64,000 nucleotides of DNA from JBMYRH01 sp049602155. Its GTDB lineage: Bacteria; Myxococcota_A; UBA9042; PHBI01; JBMYRH01. Under the pieces are notes generated by a model. That model ran no database searches and was not told the DNA's origin. It saw only the letters and a program-made list of their open reading frames with translations. The DNA lies in NCBI GenBank assembly GCA_049602155.1, contig JBMYRH010000019.1, positions 1 through 64,000 on the forward strand, written 5' to 3'. The position numbers and the translations under genes are program-made. Below, in pieces: positions 46,976 to 55,327 of the stretch (the first letter of the stretch is position 1; each line of letters opens with the position of its first letter).

Positions 46976-48354
46976 TCGACGGCGTGACACGCATTCACTT
47001 AATCGGAATTGGCGGAGTCGGCGTGTCCGGCGTGGCGCGGATGCTGATGGCGATGGGCCATCAGGTCAGCGGCTCGGACGTGCGGGAATCGCAGCTGACC
47101 CTCGCCCTGCGCGCCGAGGGCGCGACGGTGCACATCGGTCACGACGCCAGCTACGTCGAAGACGCAGACCTGGTCATCTACTCGACCGCTGTCCCGGACA
47201 CCAACCCAGAGCTCGCGAGAGCGAGGGAGCTCGACCTCCGAGTGGAGCATCGCGCCCAAGGGCTCGGCCATGTGCTCGCAGCCCACGCGCAGACAGTCGG
47301 CGTGATAGGGACGCACGGCAAAGGCACGGTGTCGAGCATGCTCACGTGGATCCTTGAGAGCGCAGAGCGCCAACCGGGGTTCATCATCGGCGGACTGCTT
47401 GAGAACTTCGACAAGATCAACGCCCGATGGACGGATGGGCGCCTCGCGGTCGCCGAGGTCGACGAGTCCGATGGATCGCTTCGTCACGTCCACCCCGACG
47501 TCGTCGTGATCAACAACCTCGAAGCCGATCACCTAAACTACTACGACGACTTGGCCCACATCCAAGACACCGTCATCGCGGCGCTCGCCGCGAACCCTCG
47601 ACTGCGACACGCCGTCGTGAACCACGACGATCCGGGGGCAAGAGCCCTGATCCCGAGGCTGTCAGTCCCGGTGACGACCTTTGGCCGTGGTGAGGGCGCC
47701 GATGTCCGCGCCACAGCGGTCGAGACCTCCGCTGGCACCTCTCGCTTCACCATCGTGACCAAGGCCCAAGGCGAGCTCGGCGAGGTCACCCTTGAGGTCC
47801 CCGGGCTCTACAACCTCGACAACGCTGTCGCCGCGACCGCCGCCTCGCTGCTCCTTGATGTGCCCTTCTCTGCCATTCAGAGCGCCATGCCAGTCTTCCG
47901 TGGCTTGGAGAACCGGTTCACCGTGGTGGACGCCGCCGGCGTGCGCGTGATCAAGGACTACATCAGCCACCCGACGGGGATCCGCCGCGTACTCGAGGCT
48001 GCCAAAGCAGATGGTCGACGCATCACAGCCGTCTTTAAGCCCTACCGCTTCACGATGATCAACTACCTACAGGACGACTACGCCGAGGCGTTCCACGACG
48101 CGTCCGAGACGGTGATCACAGAGCTCTATACGGCGGGAGAGGTGCCCATCCCAGGCATCGACACCGAGTTCCTCTGCGACAAGATCCGCAGCCGAGGCCC
48201 CAAGGTCACCTACATTCAATCGATGGAAGACATCATCCCCTATCTGCACGAGGCCGCGAGCGTCGGAGAGCAGGTGATCTTCTTTGGGGGAGACGACCTC
48301 TTCCAGCTCGCAGACCGCTACGCTGATGGGCTCATCGAAGGCGCCTCGGCATGA
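46972..48354 (+). CDS. Divergent MurC-like UDP-MurNAc:amino acid ligase
   Basis: A 460-residue Mur ligase. GGAG precedes the ATG at 46972. The three-domain plan is intact: LIGIGGVGVSGVARMLMAMG with QVSGSD (UDP-binding domain), IGTHGKGTVSSM (P-loop), AEVDESDGSL and NNLEADHLNYYDD (central domain), and GLYNLDNAVAAT plus VFKPYRFTMINYL and ELYTAGEVPIPGIDTEFLC (C-terminal domain), which follow MurC closely. Several normally fixed positions differ: GTHGKTT reads GTHGKGT, DDYxHHPT reads KDYISHPT, and the terminal GAGDI-type motif reads GGDDL. It could be the cell's MurC, an Mpl-type recycling ligase, or a ligase with another amino-acid specificity. It overlaps murD by ATGA. Confidence 0.8.
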   Translation: MIDGVTRIHLIGIGGVGVSGVARMLMAMGHQVSGSDVRESQLTLALRAEGATVHIGHDASYVEDADLVIYSTAVPDTNPELARARELDLRVEHRAQGLGHVLAAHAQTVGVIGTHGKGTVSSMLTWILESAERQPGFIIGGLLENFDKINARWTDGRLAVAEVDESDGSLRHVHPDVVVINNLEADHLNYYDDLAHIQDTVIAALAANPRLRHAVVNHDDPGARALIPRLSVPVTTFGRGEGADVRATAVETSAGTSRFTIVTKAQGELGEVTLEVPGLYNLDNAVAATAASLLLDVPFSAIQSAMPVFRGLENRFTVVDAAGVRVIKDYISHPTGIRRVLEAAKADGRRITAVFKPYRFTMINYLQDDYAEAFHDASETVITELYTAGEVPIPGIDTEFLCDKIRSRGPKVTYIQSMEDIIPYLHEAASVGEQVIFFGGDDLFQLADRYADGLIEGASA

Positions 48355-49664
48355 ACGTGAAGGGGGACCACTTCACGGTGGTCGGCGCGGGTCGCTCCGG
48401 GCTCGCCGCCGCCAACGCGCTCGCCGCGCTGGGTGGCGACGTGCGCCTCGTCGACGGGGCCGATAAGCCTCGCCCTGACGCCCTCGATAACCGAGCTGAA
48501 TACCGTGGCGGCACGAACGCAGTTCGCCCGGGGGATATCGCTGTCCTGAGCCCGGGCATCCCCGAGGTCTCTCCGGTGCGTCAAGAGGTCGCCGCCGTCG
48601 CCCGCGAGGTCATCGGCGAAGTCGAGCTCTTCGCCCGCCTCTGCCCCGCACCCATCGTGGCGATCACCGGGACGGACGGGAAGAGCACCACGACGACCAT
48701 GATCGGCGCCATCCATGAAGCCTCCGGGCGCCCCACCTTCGTCGGGGGCAACCTCGGCAACCCCCTGACCGAAGCCGTGGGGACGCTCAGCGCTGAGCAC
48801 ATCGTCATCGCCGAGGTGAGCGCCTTCCAGCTGACGACCTGCGATCGCTTTCACCCCGTCGTAGCCGTCGTGACGAACATCTCAGAAGATCACCTCGACT
48901 ACCACGGCGGCTACGCGCCCTATCAATCCGCCAAGCAGCGGGTCTACGCCACCATGGGTGAGGGCGACGTCGTCATCTTGAACCGCGATGACGACGAGAT
49001 CAGCCGGTGGTCTCTCCCCGAGGGCCCCACGCTGAAGTGGTTCTCCATCGCGGGAGCAGACGCAGACGCCACCTACCGTGACGGCGTGCTCTACCTCGGT
49101 AGCCGACCCCTGATGACCCGTGGAGAGCTGCCGCTGCTGGGCCGACATAATGTCGCCAATGCCTTGGCGGCGGCCTTGGCCGCGGAGGCCAGCGGCGTCG
49201 AGGACGCCGTGATCAAGCAGGGCTTGATGGGCTACGCGCCTTTGCCGCACCGCCTTGAGACCGTGGCCACGCTCGACGGGGTCCGGTGGGTCAACGACAG
49301 CAAGGCCACCAACCCAAACGCTGCGGCCGCCGGGATCAGGGCGATCGAGAGCCCGCTGATCTTGCTCGCGGGGGGCTCCAGCAAAGACGCTGACTTCTCG
49401 GAGATCGGCGCGCTGATGCGCGCACACACCCGGCACGCCATCCTCTTCGGCCAGACCCGCGACCAGCTGGCGGAGGCGATCGGTGAGGGGCACCCCGTCA
49501 CCCGGGTCGAGACCATGGACGAGGCGGTCGCGCTCGCGGCCGAGATGGCCGAAGACGGCGACACCGTGTTGCTTGGCCCCGCCTGCGCGTCTTACGACCA
49601 ATTCCGAAGCTACGAGCACCGGGGTCAGGTCTTCTGCAGCCTGGTGAACGGGCTCCGAGCCTGA
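48351..49664 (+). CDS. murD: UDP-N-acetylmuramoyl-L-alanine--D-glutamate ligase (MurD)
   Basis: A 437-residue cytoplasmic ligase, close to the normal length. Motifs: VVGAGRSGLAAANALA (UDP-binding domain), AITGTDGKSTTTTMIGAI (P-loop), GGNLGNPL, AEVSAFQLTTCDRFHP, TNISEDHLDYHG, LLGRHNVANALAAALAAE, PHRLETVATLDGVRWVNDSKATNP and GPACASYDQFRSYEHRG. The DSKATN and ACASYDQF motifs are diagnostic for MurD. It adds D-Glu to UDP-MurNAc-L-Ala. The usual dcw neighbours (mraY, ftsW, murG) are absent; it stands instead after a HEAT lipoprotein and a murC-like gene. One base separates its stop from that of the convergent glycosyltransferase. Confidence 0.93.
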   Translation: MNVKGDHFTVVGAGRSGLAAANALAALGGDVRLVDGADKPRPDALDNRAEYRGGTNAVRPGDIAVLSPGIPEVSPVRQEVAAVAREVIGEVELFARLCPAPIVAITGTDGKSTTTTMIGAIHEASGRPTFVGGNLGNPLTEAVGTLSAEHIVIAEVSAFQLTTCDRFHPVVAVVTNISEDHLDYHGGYAPYQSAKQRVYATMGEGDVVILNRDDDEISRWSLPEGPTLKWFSIAGADADATYRDGVLYLGSRPLMTRGELPLLGRHNVANALAAALAAEASGVEDAVIKQGLMGYAPLPHRLETVATLDGVRWVNDSKATNPNAAAAGIRAIESPLILLAGGSSKDADFSEIGALMRAHTRHAILFGQTRDQLAEAIGEGHPVTRVETMDEAVALAAEMAEDGDTVLLGPACASYDQFRSYEHRGQVFCSLVNGLRA

Positions 49665-49665
49665 G

Positions 49666-51189
49666 CTAAGCGGGCGCGTCGATGCCGAGCAGGTCGAAGA
49701 CGTAAGGCTGCAGCCATGGGAACACCCCGGTGATCGCCCCGGCGTTCTGCAAGAAGCCTCGCGCGATGTCGATGTTCTTGCCCCGCAAGACCACATCTAT
49801 CCACGCCTTCATCGCTTGGTCGGCGTCATGCTGACTCAGCTCAAGGCTCACGTTGCTGTCCTGCCCCAAGCAAAGGTCGCACATCACCAAGCCGATGCCC
49901 GCCTCGGGTAACTCGTCGACCATCTGGGCCACGAGCGCGCGCGTCCCATGGATATCGCCAGACATCATGAGGGCGCGGGCGAACGTGATACCATCAGCCC
50001 CTGACGGCGGATCGCCAGCGAGCGGACGCATCAGCGCCATCGCTTCCTTAGCGTCACCATCGGCGAGCGCGAGGTCCGCCATGGCGCGGGCCGCGACGGA
50101 GATCTCGTCGTCCATCACGTTGTAGGTCATGGCCTCGATGATCAACGTGTGGGCCTCTGCGAGTTGACCCGTCGCGAGCGCGATCCGGCACATCCCCATC
50201 AACGGACGCACCGATGACAGCTGTAAGTTTCGCGTCCCAGGGTGCCCGAGCGCGCGCTGATAATCAGCCACCGCGGACTCAAATTGACCGAGGAGTTCAC
50301 GTTGATGGCCGCGCCAGTAGTGAAACGCCGCCGAGGGCAAAATTCGTGTCTCCCAGCCCTCCAACCACACCAACGTGCCCTTGGCGTCATCGGGGTAAAG
50401 CCCTAAGGCCGTGAGCACGACCAGTTCGCCTCCGTAGTGAGCATCTGCGATGACCGATGCTCCCCCCCGGTTGAGGGCGGCAGAGGCATCCTGAGCCGCC
50501 GCCATCCACAAAGCTTTGTCATGCCAATAGCGCGCCTGCTCCATGCGCTTGTAGTGACTGTAGAGGTCGTCGGGATCGTCGGCGAGGCACTGCTCCAATA
50601 GAGAGATGTCGCGTGTTCTCTTGTCTTTCGCGGACGCCACGTCGCGCACATAGCCCAGGTGATCCACGACGCCAGTCAAGGCCTCTAGGTGACGCCCTGT
50701 TCGCCCGAGGGCGTCAGACACGGACGCTGAGATGTCTTCATGAATGCGATGCACGAAGCGCACCGCTGGGTCGTTCCTCCAGACGCGAAGCAGAGGCGCC
50801 GCGTGGATGTGACCGCTGGGGTGACGGTTCTCCATCACCACCGTCGCTGCACCGGCGTTGTCCTCGGGCAGGTTCACGAGCACTTTGAGCTGAGCGTGCA
50901 GCTCGGGGCTGATGCGCTCATCGGCATCGAAGAACGCGACCCACTCCCCGGTGGCGAGCTCAAGGCCGGCGTTGCGCGCGGCCGAGAAGTCATCGTCCCA
51001 CGGTCGATGCGTCACGGTAGCGCCAGCCTGTTGGAGGATCTCCACGGTCGCGTCTACGGACCCAGTATCGACCACAACAAGCTCATCCCAGAGCCCCTCT
51101 ACAGAGCGTAAAAAGTCAGGCAGCATGCCAGCTTCATCACGAACAATCATGCACAGCGAAAGACGTATATCGCGCATAGAAATCGGCAT
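49666..51189 (-). CDS. Family 2 glycosyltransferase with C-terminal TPR-like region
   Basis: A 507-residue protein (503 if the second ATG, at 51177, is used; GGAG lies only 2 nt before the first ATG, so the start is open). Residues ~8-230 are a GT-A domain: LSLCMIVRDEAGMLPDFLRS, ELVVVDTGSVDATVEIL, WDDDFSAARNAGLELATGEW and VAFFDADERI with the DxD-type metal site. The rest is helical with paired repeats (ERKLL-like AHTLIIEAMTYNVMDDEISV, ADLALADGDAKEAMALMRPL), a TPR-type arrangement common in SunS-like or TPR-fused glycosyltransferases. It probably adds sugar to a protein or lipid. The VWC-repeat lipoprotein gene lies 109 bp upstream on the same strand. Confidence 0.85.
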   Translation of the reverse strand: MPISMRDIRLSLCMIVRDEAGMLPDFLRSVEGLWDELVVVDTGSVDATVEILQQAGATVTHRPWDDDFSAARNAGLELATGEWVAFFDADERISPELHAQLKVLVNLPEDNAGAATVVMENRHPSGHIHAAPLLRVWRNDPAVRFVHRIHEDISASVSDALGRTGRHLEALTGVVDHLGYVRDVASAKDKRTRDISLLEQCLADDPDDLYSHYKRMEQARYWHDKALWMAAAQDASAALNRGGASVIADAHYGGELVVLTALGLYPDDAKGTLVWLEGWETRILPSAAFHYWRGHQRELLGQFESAVADYQRALGHPGTRNLQLSSVRPLMGMCRIALATGQLAEAHTLIIEAMTYNVMDDEISVAARAMADLALADGDAKEAMALMRPLAGDPPSGADGITFARALMMSGDIHGTRALVAQMVDELPEAGIGLVMCDLCLGQDSNVSLELSQHDADQAMKAWIDVVLRGKNIDIARGFLQNAGAITGVFPWLQPYVFDLLGIDAPA

Positions 51190-51298
51190 CTCTCCGTCTA
51201 AAAGAGCCGGTTGACTCTCTTGAATTACGTAGCCGAATCATCCGTCAGAGCGCCGAGACGGTCCAGAAGACCACCCCCCTGTCTCCGAGTCCTCCGTT

Positions 51299-52966
51299 CT
51301 AGGGAGGTGGAGGGGAGCAGTAGCCAGGCTCTGCATGACACTTGCTGTTGACGCACACACCATCGCACTGCGTGCTCGCGGTGCAACTCTGCCTCAAACA
51401 CCCACCAGCGTCGCATCCAAAGTTCGCAGGACACTCAGTCGCATTCTGACAGCTCATCGTCGTGCAGTGACCATCCTCTCCGCAAACCTCACCCTCCTTG
51501 CAAGAGTCTGCGGTGCACGCTGGCACACAGACCTTAGAGGGCTCGCAGAGGCAGCTCTGAGCATCCCATTCACAGACCGACCCAGCAGCACACTCGGCGT
51601 CCTGGTCACAGGTGTCAGCCATCTCGGCGGGCATGCACATCCCGCAGCCCATGGACTGACCCGGCGCCCAGCACATCGCGAAGTTGTCTTCACATGGCGT
51701 CTCAGCCGTACAGCCACCGTCACAGACCTTGGCAGTGCACTTCGGCATACCGTTAGGCATGCACTCGCAGGTGTTGCAGTCGACCTCCCAGGTCTCCCCC
51801 TCCGGATAAAACTCTCCGTCCCACTCGCAATCGGCGGAGCACGCCATCTCGGTGCAGGCCACGCTCCCATCAGCCTCGCACGTGCAGGTGTTGCAATCGT
51901 CCGCCCAGCTCTCGCCTACAGCGTACGTCTCTTCACCGACAGTGCAGGTGATCGCGCACGCCATCTCGGTGCAGGCCACGCTCCCATCAGCCTCGCACGT
52001 GCAGGTGTTGCAATCGTCCGCCCAGCTCTCGCCTACAGCGTACGTCTCTTCACCGACAGTGCAGGTGATCGTGCACGCCATCTCGGTGCAGGCCACGCTC
52101 CCGTCATCTGTGCAGGTGCAGGTGTTGCAGTCATCGTCCCAGCTCTCACCAGCTTCATAGGTCTCTTCGCCCACCTGACAGGTGACCGGACAGGCCTCCT
52201 CGGTGCAGCTCACGGTCCCGTCGGACTGACACCCACAGGTGTTGCAGGCGACCTCCCAGCTCTCTCCCTCTGCGTAGGTTTGACCGTCGAACTCACAGGT
52301 CACGGGGCAGGCCTCGTCTGTGCAGCTGATCGCGCCCGCAGCACAGGTGCAGGTGTTGCAGTCCGCCTCCCAGCTCTCGCCGTCGGCGTAGGTCACGTCG
52401 CCCACCTGGCACGAACCCGAGCAGTCCAGCTCCGTGCAGCTCATGGCGCCGTCAGCGCAAGAGCAGGCGTTACAGTCATCGAACCACTCGTCGCCGTCGG
52501 CGTAGGTCATGTCGCCTACCTGGCACGAACCCGAGCAGTCCATCTCCGTGCAGCTGATGGCGCCGTCGGCGCCGCAGGTGCACGTGTTGCAGTCGACCGT
52601 CCAGGTCTCACCCTCGACGTGGATCTCGCCGTTGACCTCACAGGTCGGAAAGCACGCCATCTTCGTGCAGCCGACCATCCCTTCGGTGCAGGTGCAGGTG
52701 TTGCAGTCCACGTCCCAGCTCTCGCCATCCGCATAGGTGAGCCCATCCACCTCGCAGCTCGCCGCCGAGGTGCAGTCCATCTCGGTGCAATCAAACGCGC
52801 CTGACGCATTGCATGTGCATGTATTGCAGTCGACATCATATCCCTCGCCCTGAGCGTAGGTCTGACCGTCCGCATCGCAAACGACTGCTTCCGAAGGTGA
52901 ATTCGACGCGTCACACGCCATCATGGTGGCAATGAGGAGTGCCAAAGATAAGAGAGTCAATCGCAT
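51299..52966 (-). CDS. VWC-like (DCNTCTC) repeat lipoprotein
   Basis: A 555-residue predicted lipoprotein; the ATG at 52966 has GGAG 6 nt upstream and the leader ends in LLIATMMAC. About ten tandem modules of ~39 residues follow. Each has the plan C-x-DGxTYAxGESW-xx-DCNTCTC-xx-DGxxxCTEMAC, a bacterial relative of von Willebrand factor C or pacifastin-type modules. The C-terminal ~130 residues switch to other Cys patterns (CQNATECPANFGCDAGGC, CDGVCVNSKC). Such chains form disulfide-rich surface stalks. Two neighbouring modules are nearly identical in DNA (see the repeat at 51841-52074). The partner and role are unknown. Confidence 0.85.
   Translation of the reverse strand: MRLTLLSLALLIATMMACDASNSPSEAVVCDADGQTYAQGEGYDVDCNTCTCNASGAFDCTEMDCTSAASCEVDGLTYADGESWDVDCNTCTCTEGMVGCTKMACFPTCEVNGEIHVEGETWTVDCNTCTCGADGAISCTEMDCSGSCQVGDMTYADGDEWFDDCNACSCADGAMSCTELDCSGSCQVGDVTYADGESWEADCNTCTCAAGAISCTDEACPVTCEFDGQTYAEGESWEVACNTCGCQSDGTVSCTEEACPVTCQVGEETYEAGESWDDDCNTCTCTDDGSVACTEMACTITCTVGEETYAVGESWADDCNTCTCEADGSVACTEMACAITCTVGEETYAVGESWADDCNTCTCEADGSVACTEMACSADCEWDGEFYPEGETWEVDCNTCECMPNGMPKCTAKVCDGGCTAETPCEDNFAMCWAPGQSMGCGMCMPAEMADTCDQDAECAAGSVCEWDAQSCLCEPSKVCVPACTADSCKEGEVCGEDGHCTTMSCQNATECPANFGCDAGGCLRQSCTASTQCDGVCVNSKCHAEPGYCSPPPP
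51841..52074. repeat. Near-identical 117-bp tandem duplication in the VWC-like gene
   Basis: Positions 51841-51957 and 51958-52074 are 117-bp tandem copies (39 codons each) that differ at one base (gcgc versus gtgc near the end). A third, more diverged copy follows. The synonymous-site identity points to a recent duplication or gene conversion, so module number may vary between strains. Confidence 0.92.
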
Positions 52967-52995
52967 GCAGGGCTCCAGTGAATCGTGCCGGTCAC

Positions 52996-53001
52996 ACTAT
53001 A
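52996..53001 (-). promoter_or_regulatory. Candidate -10 box for the VWC-like lipoprotein gene
   Basis: TATAGT on the minus strand (5 of 6 to TATAAT) ends 30 nt before the ATG at 52966, which would leave a short leader containing GGAG. No good -35 lies 16-18 nt upstream. Confidence 0.3.
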
Positions 53002-53074
53002 GGTCAACCTGAACAATGAGCACGAATCTGACTCACTGCGAGGGACCTCAACCGACGTCGAGGGCCACCTGAAC

Positions 53075-53092
53075 AAAAAAAGCTCAGTGAGC
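53075..53092 (-). terminator. Palindrome plus seven T at the sulfatase-fold gene stop
   Basis: On the minus strand GCTCACTGAGC is followed directly by seven T. The stop codon TGA lies inside the palindrome. The loop is tight, so a usable hairpin is short; the T run makes a weak intrinsic terminator plausible. Confidence 0.4.
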
Positions 53093-55162
53093 GAGGGCGG
53101 TCTGAGTGCGCCCGGGTATGCGCGCCTCAAGGACTTCGTTGGTCCAATGATTCAAGAGCCCAGTGAGCCGACCGCGCGTCTTTGTTGGCAGTATCGTGTG
53201 CAGGTTTGTGCGCTCTTTGGGGTCGTCCTCGAGGTTGTAGATCTGAACCTCGTTGTACGCCATCTTGATGATGACCTTGTAGGGCCACAGCACCATGCCC
53301 TTCTGCGGCAGCGCCGAGCCCTTGTGCTTCTCAAAGAACACGGGCGGGTGCGGGCCGTTGCCCCCCTCAAGCCAGTGCGTCAACGAGACGCCGCGAAGCG
53401 AGGCGTCGATGGGCAGCTTGGCGACGTCGAGGAAGGTCGATGGGAGGTCGATTAAGGAGACCGAGGTGCTCACTCGACGAGGCACCACCCCCGCACCACA
53501 CACCATCAAAGGCACCCGAACAACCTCATCGTGGAGGTTAGGCCCATGATAGCGGTGACCATGGTCCTCCGCCTCGTCCAGACCTTCGCCATGATCACTG
53601 GTGAGGACGATCAAGGTGTTCTCAAGGAGCCCCTGCTCCTCTAGGCCATCGAGCAGCCGGCCTACGTGATGATCGGTGTAGGCGATCTCGTTGTCGTACA
53701 CGTCCTTCATCCACGGTCCAAAGCTCGGGAAGCCGCGGTGAAAAATGTAAGGCGAATGAGGATCCGAGTAATAGGCCCAAAGGAAGAAAGGCTTCTCCGA
53801 CTCTTGCTCTGCGAACGCCAAGGAGTCGACGTACTCGAGCGCGTGGTCTGTCACATAGTCACTGGTCGACTTAAACCGTGAGCGTGGACGCTCGACCAAC
53901 ACGGAAGCGTCGTAATGGGCGAACCCCTGGGCGAACCCGAACCGTGGGGCCAAGTAGCCGATAGAGTGAAATGCTGCCGTATGATAGCCCCCCTCTCGAA
54001 GACGCTCAGCGATCGTCGTCTCCTCGTTCAAGATCGTCGGCCACTTCCCGTCGGTCCGCGCGATCTCCGTGAAGTACTTCCCGATGATCATCGGCGGCAC
54101 ACTGAACCGCGTCTGGCTGCCTGTCGCGCGCGCTTGGTCAAACACCGCACATCGCTCGGCCCACCTGTCGAGGTTCGGGCTCGTCGGCTTGTTGTAGCCA
54201 TAAAAGCCAAGGTGATCAGCGCGCAACGTGTCGATCGTTACGAAGACAATGTTGGGCGCGCGGGACCGAAAGTCCTCCTCACCGACCTCCTCCGGGCTGT
54301 CCTCGGGCGCAGCCTCTTCAAGGACCACTTTAGGGGCTGGTGGGACCGTCCCCGCCGCCATCAACTGCGCGAACACGGCCGTCGCCTCACGGGTCAGGTC
54401 CTCACCATCGCAGTCTTCGTCGTACCCATTTGCGGCGATCTCTGCGGCCCCTGGGTGCACGGTAGGGTCTGCATCATTGCAGTCACAGTCCCCCGCGCAG
54501 AGCCCCGCCGGGAACCCATCACCATCGGCATCGAGGGCATCACGTGCGGCTGCCACGAGCCAGCGACCGGAGGCCGCATCCTCACCGAGGCGGGCCGCAG
54601 CCACCCCGGCCGAGCGTGTCCCCTCGGCCCAAAGACTGGCCCCGGAGACGCCACCCACTACAAAGAGGCCCAGCGCGAAGACCCCCTGACGCCAACGCCG
54701 AGGGAGCTCGCTAGCGACGAGCCCCACCACGATCAAGCCGACCGAGAACCCTGGCAATCGCCAATCGATTGCGTCCCACTCAATCCATTGGCCCAACTTG
54801 CGCCAGGCGAAGACCACGAGGAGGCCACTGAGGAACCCTGCGAAGAGGGTCAAGAAGCGCTGAATCGGTCGATTGAGGGCGCTCCACCCTGTCCACAATG
54901 CTTGGATTGTCCGGACGATCAGGCGACCAAAGACGAGCCCAAACACAGCCCCAAGGCAGACATGCAAGCTAACGTCGAGGGCGAGGGTGGCCGCGAGGAC
55001 CTGCCCAGGGAGCGCCTCGGTGCCCGGTAAGGTCGCCATCATCAGCGAGTCCGTGACCCCGATCAGCGCCCCCGCGACGGCCCAACCCAAGGCATGTCGA
55101 GAATCCCACATATGACCGAGTTTGAGGCCCAAGCGACGCAATTTGGTGAACGGTATACGCAT
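53084..55162 (-). CDS. Membrane-anchored sulfatase-superfamily enzyme with a MopE-like insert
   Basis: About 692 residues from the ATG at 55162 (a TTG lies directly before it; no Shine-Dalgarno is clear). Four or five TM segments cover residues ~25-185 (ALGWAVAGALIGVTDSLM, LTLFAGFLSGLLVVFAW, GFSVGLIVVGLVASEL, GVFALGLFVVGGVSG). Then comes a MopE-type metal motif (DADGDGFPAGLCAGDCDCND, GYDEDCDG) and an acidic linker. Residues ~305-690 are a sulfatase/LtaS-type domain: NIVFVTIDTLRADHLGFYGY (metal Asp), FFLWAYYSDPHSPY, LIVLTSDHGEGLDE and GHRYHGPNLHDEVVRVPLM. The nucleophile region reads ATGSQTRFSVPP, so Thr rather than a formylglycine Cys is at the expected place; this favours phospho-transfer or hydrolysis over sulfatase action. 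Confidence 0.83.
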   Translation of the reverse strand: MRIPFTKLRRLGLKLGHMWDSRHALGWAVAGALIGVTDSLMMATLPGTEALPGQVLAATLALDVSLHVCLGAVFGLVFGRLIVRTIQALWTGWSALNRPIQRFLTLFAGFLSGLLVVFAWRKLGQWIEWDAIDWRLPGFSVGLIVVGLVASELPRRWRQGVFALGLFVVGGVSGASLWAEGTRSAGVAAARLGEDAASGRWLVAAARDALDADGDGFPAGLCAGDCDCNDADPTVHPGAAEIAANGYDEDCDGEDLTREATAVFAQLMAAGTVPPAPKVVLEEAAPEDSPEEVGEEDFRSRAPNIVFVTIDTLRADHLGFYGYNKPTSPNLDRWAERCAVFDQARATGSQTRFSVPPMIIGKYFTEIARTDGKWPTILNEETTIAERLREGGYHTAAFHSIGYLAPRFGFAQGFAHYDASVLVERPRSRFKSTSDYVTDHALEYVDSLAFAEQESEKPFFLWAYYSDPHSPYIFHRGFPSFGPWMKDVYDNEIAYTDHHVGRLLDGLEEQGLLENTLIVLTSDHGEGLDEAEDHGHRYHGPNLHDEVVRVPLMVCGAGVVPRRVSTSVSLIDLPSTFLDVAKLPIDASLRGVSLTHWLEGGNGPHPPVFFEKHKGSALPQKGMVLWPYKVIIKMAYNEVQIYNLEDDPKERTNLHTILPTKTRGRLTGLLNHWTNEVLEARIPGRTQTALAH

Positions 55163-55208
55163 CAATCCGTCACACTAGAGGTGTCTTGGAAGACGCTCCA
55201 AAAACTCG

Positions 55209-55238
55209 ATCATTTCTCTTTGTCGGCGCGGCAATCAA
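55209..55238 (-). promoter_or_regulatory. Candidate sigma70-type promoter for the sulfatase-fold gene
   Basis: On the minus strand TTGATT (55233-55238) and AATGAT (55209-55214) are 18 nt apart, each 4 of 6 to consensus, and lie about 46 nt before the ATG at 55162 in the 165-bp gap after the transporter gene. Confidence 0.35.
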
Positions 55239-55327
55239 GGCGGGCCTTGAGCCCCTCTACGAGGACCCAGGGGCGATGCACGACAGCACGAAAGCACTAC
55301 CTCCACGACCGCTACAGTGCTCAGCGG

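Noticed and set aside
51335..52804. Long plus-strand open frame (489 codons) opposite the VWC-like gene
   Set aside because: It mirrors the repeat structure of the minus-strand gene, has no leader or known domain, and arises because Cys-rich repeats lack antisense stops.
52993..53003. CACTATAGG, resembling the end of a T7-type phage promoter
   Set aside because: Only the last part matches; the upstream bases do not, and there is no phage polymerase context. The same bases read on the other strand as a -10 box.
53915..55030. Plus-strand open frame (371 codons) opposite the sulfatase-fold gene
   Set aside because: It is antisense to conserved sulfatase motifs and TM helices and shows no domain of its own.
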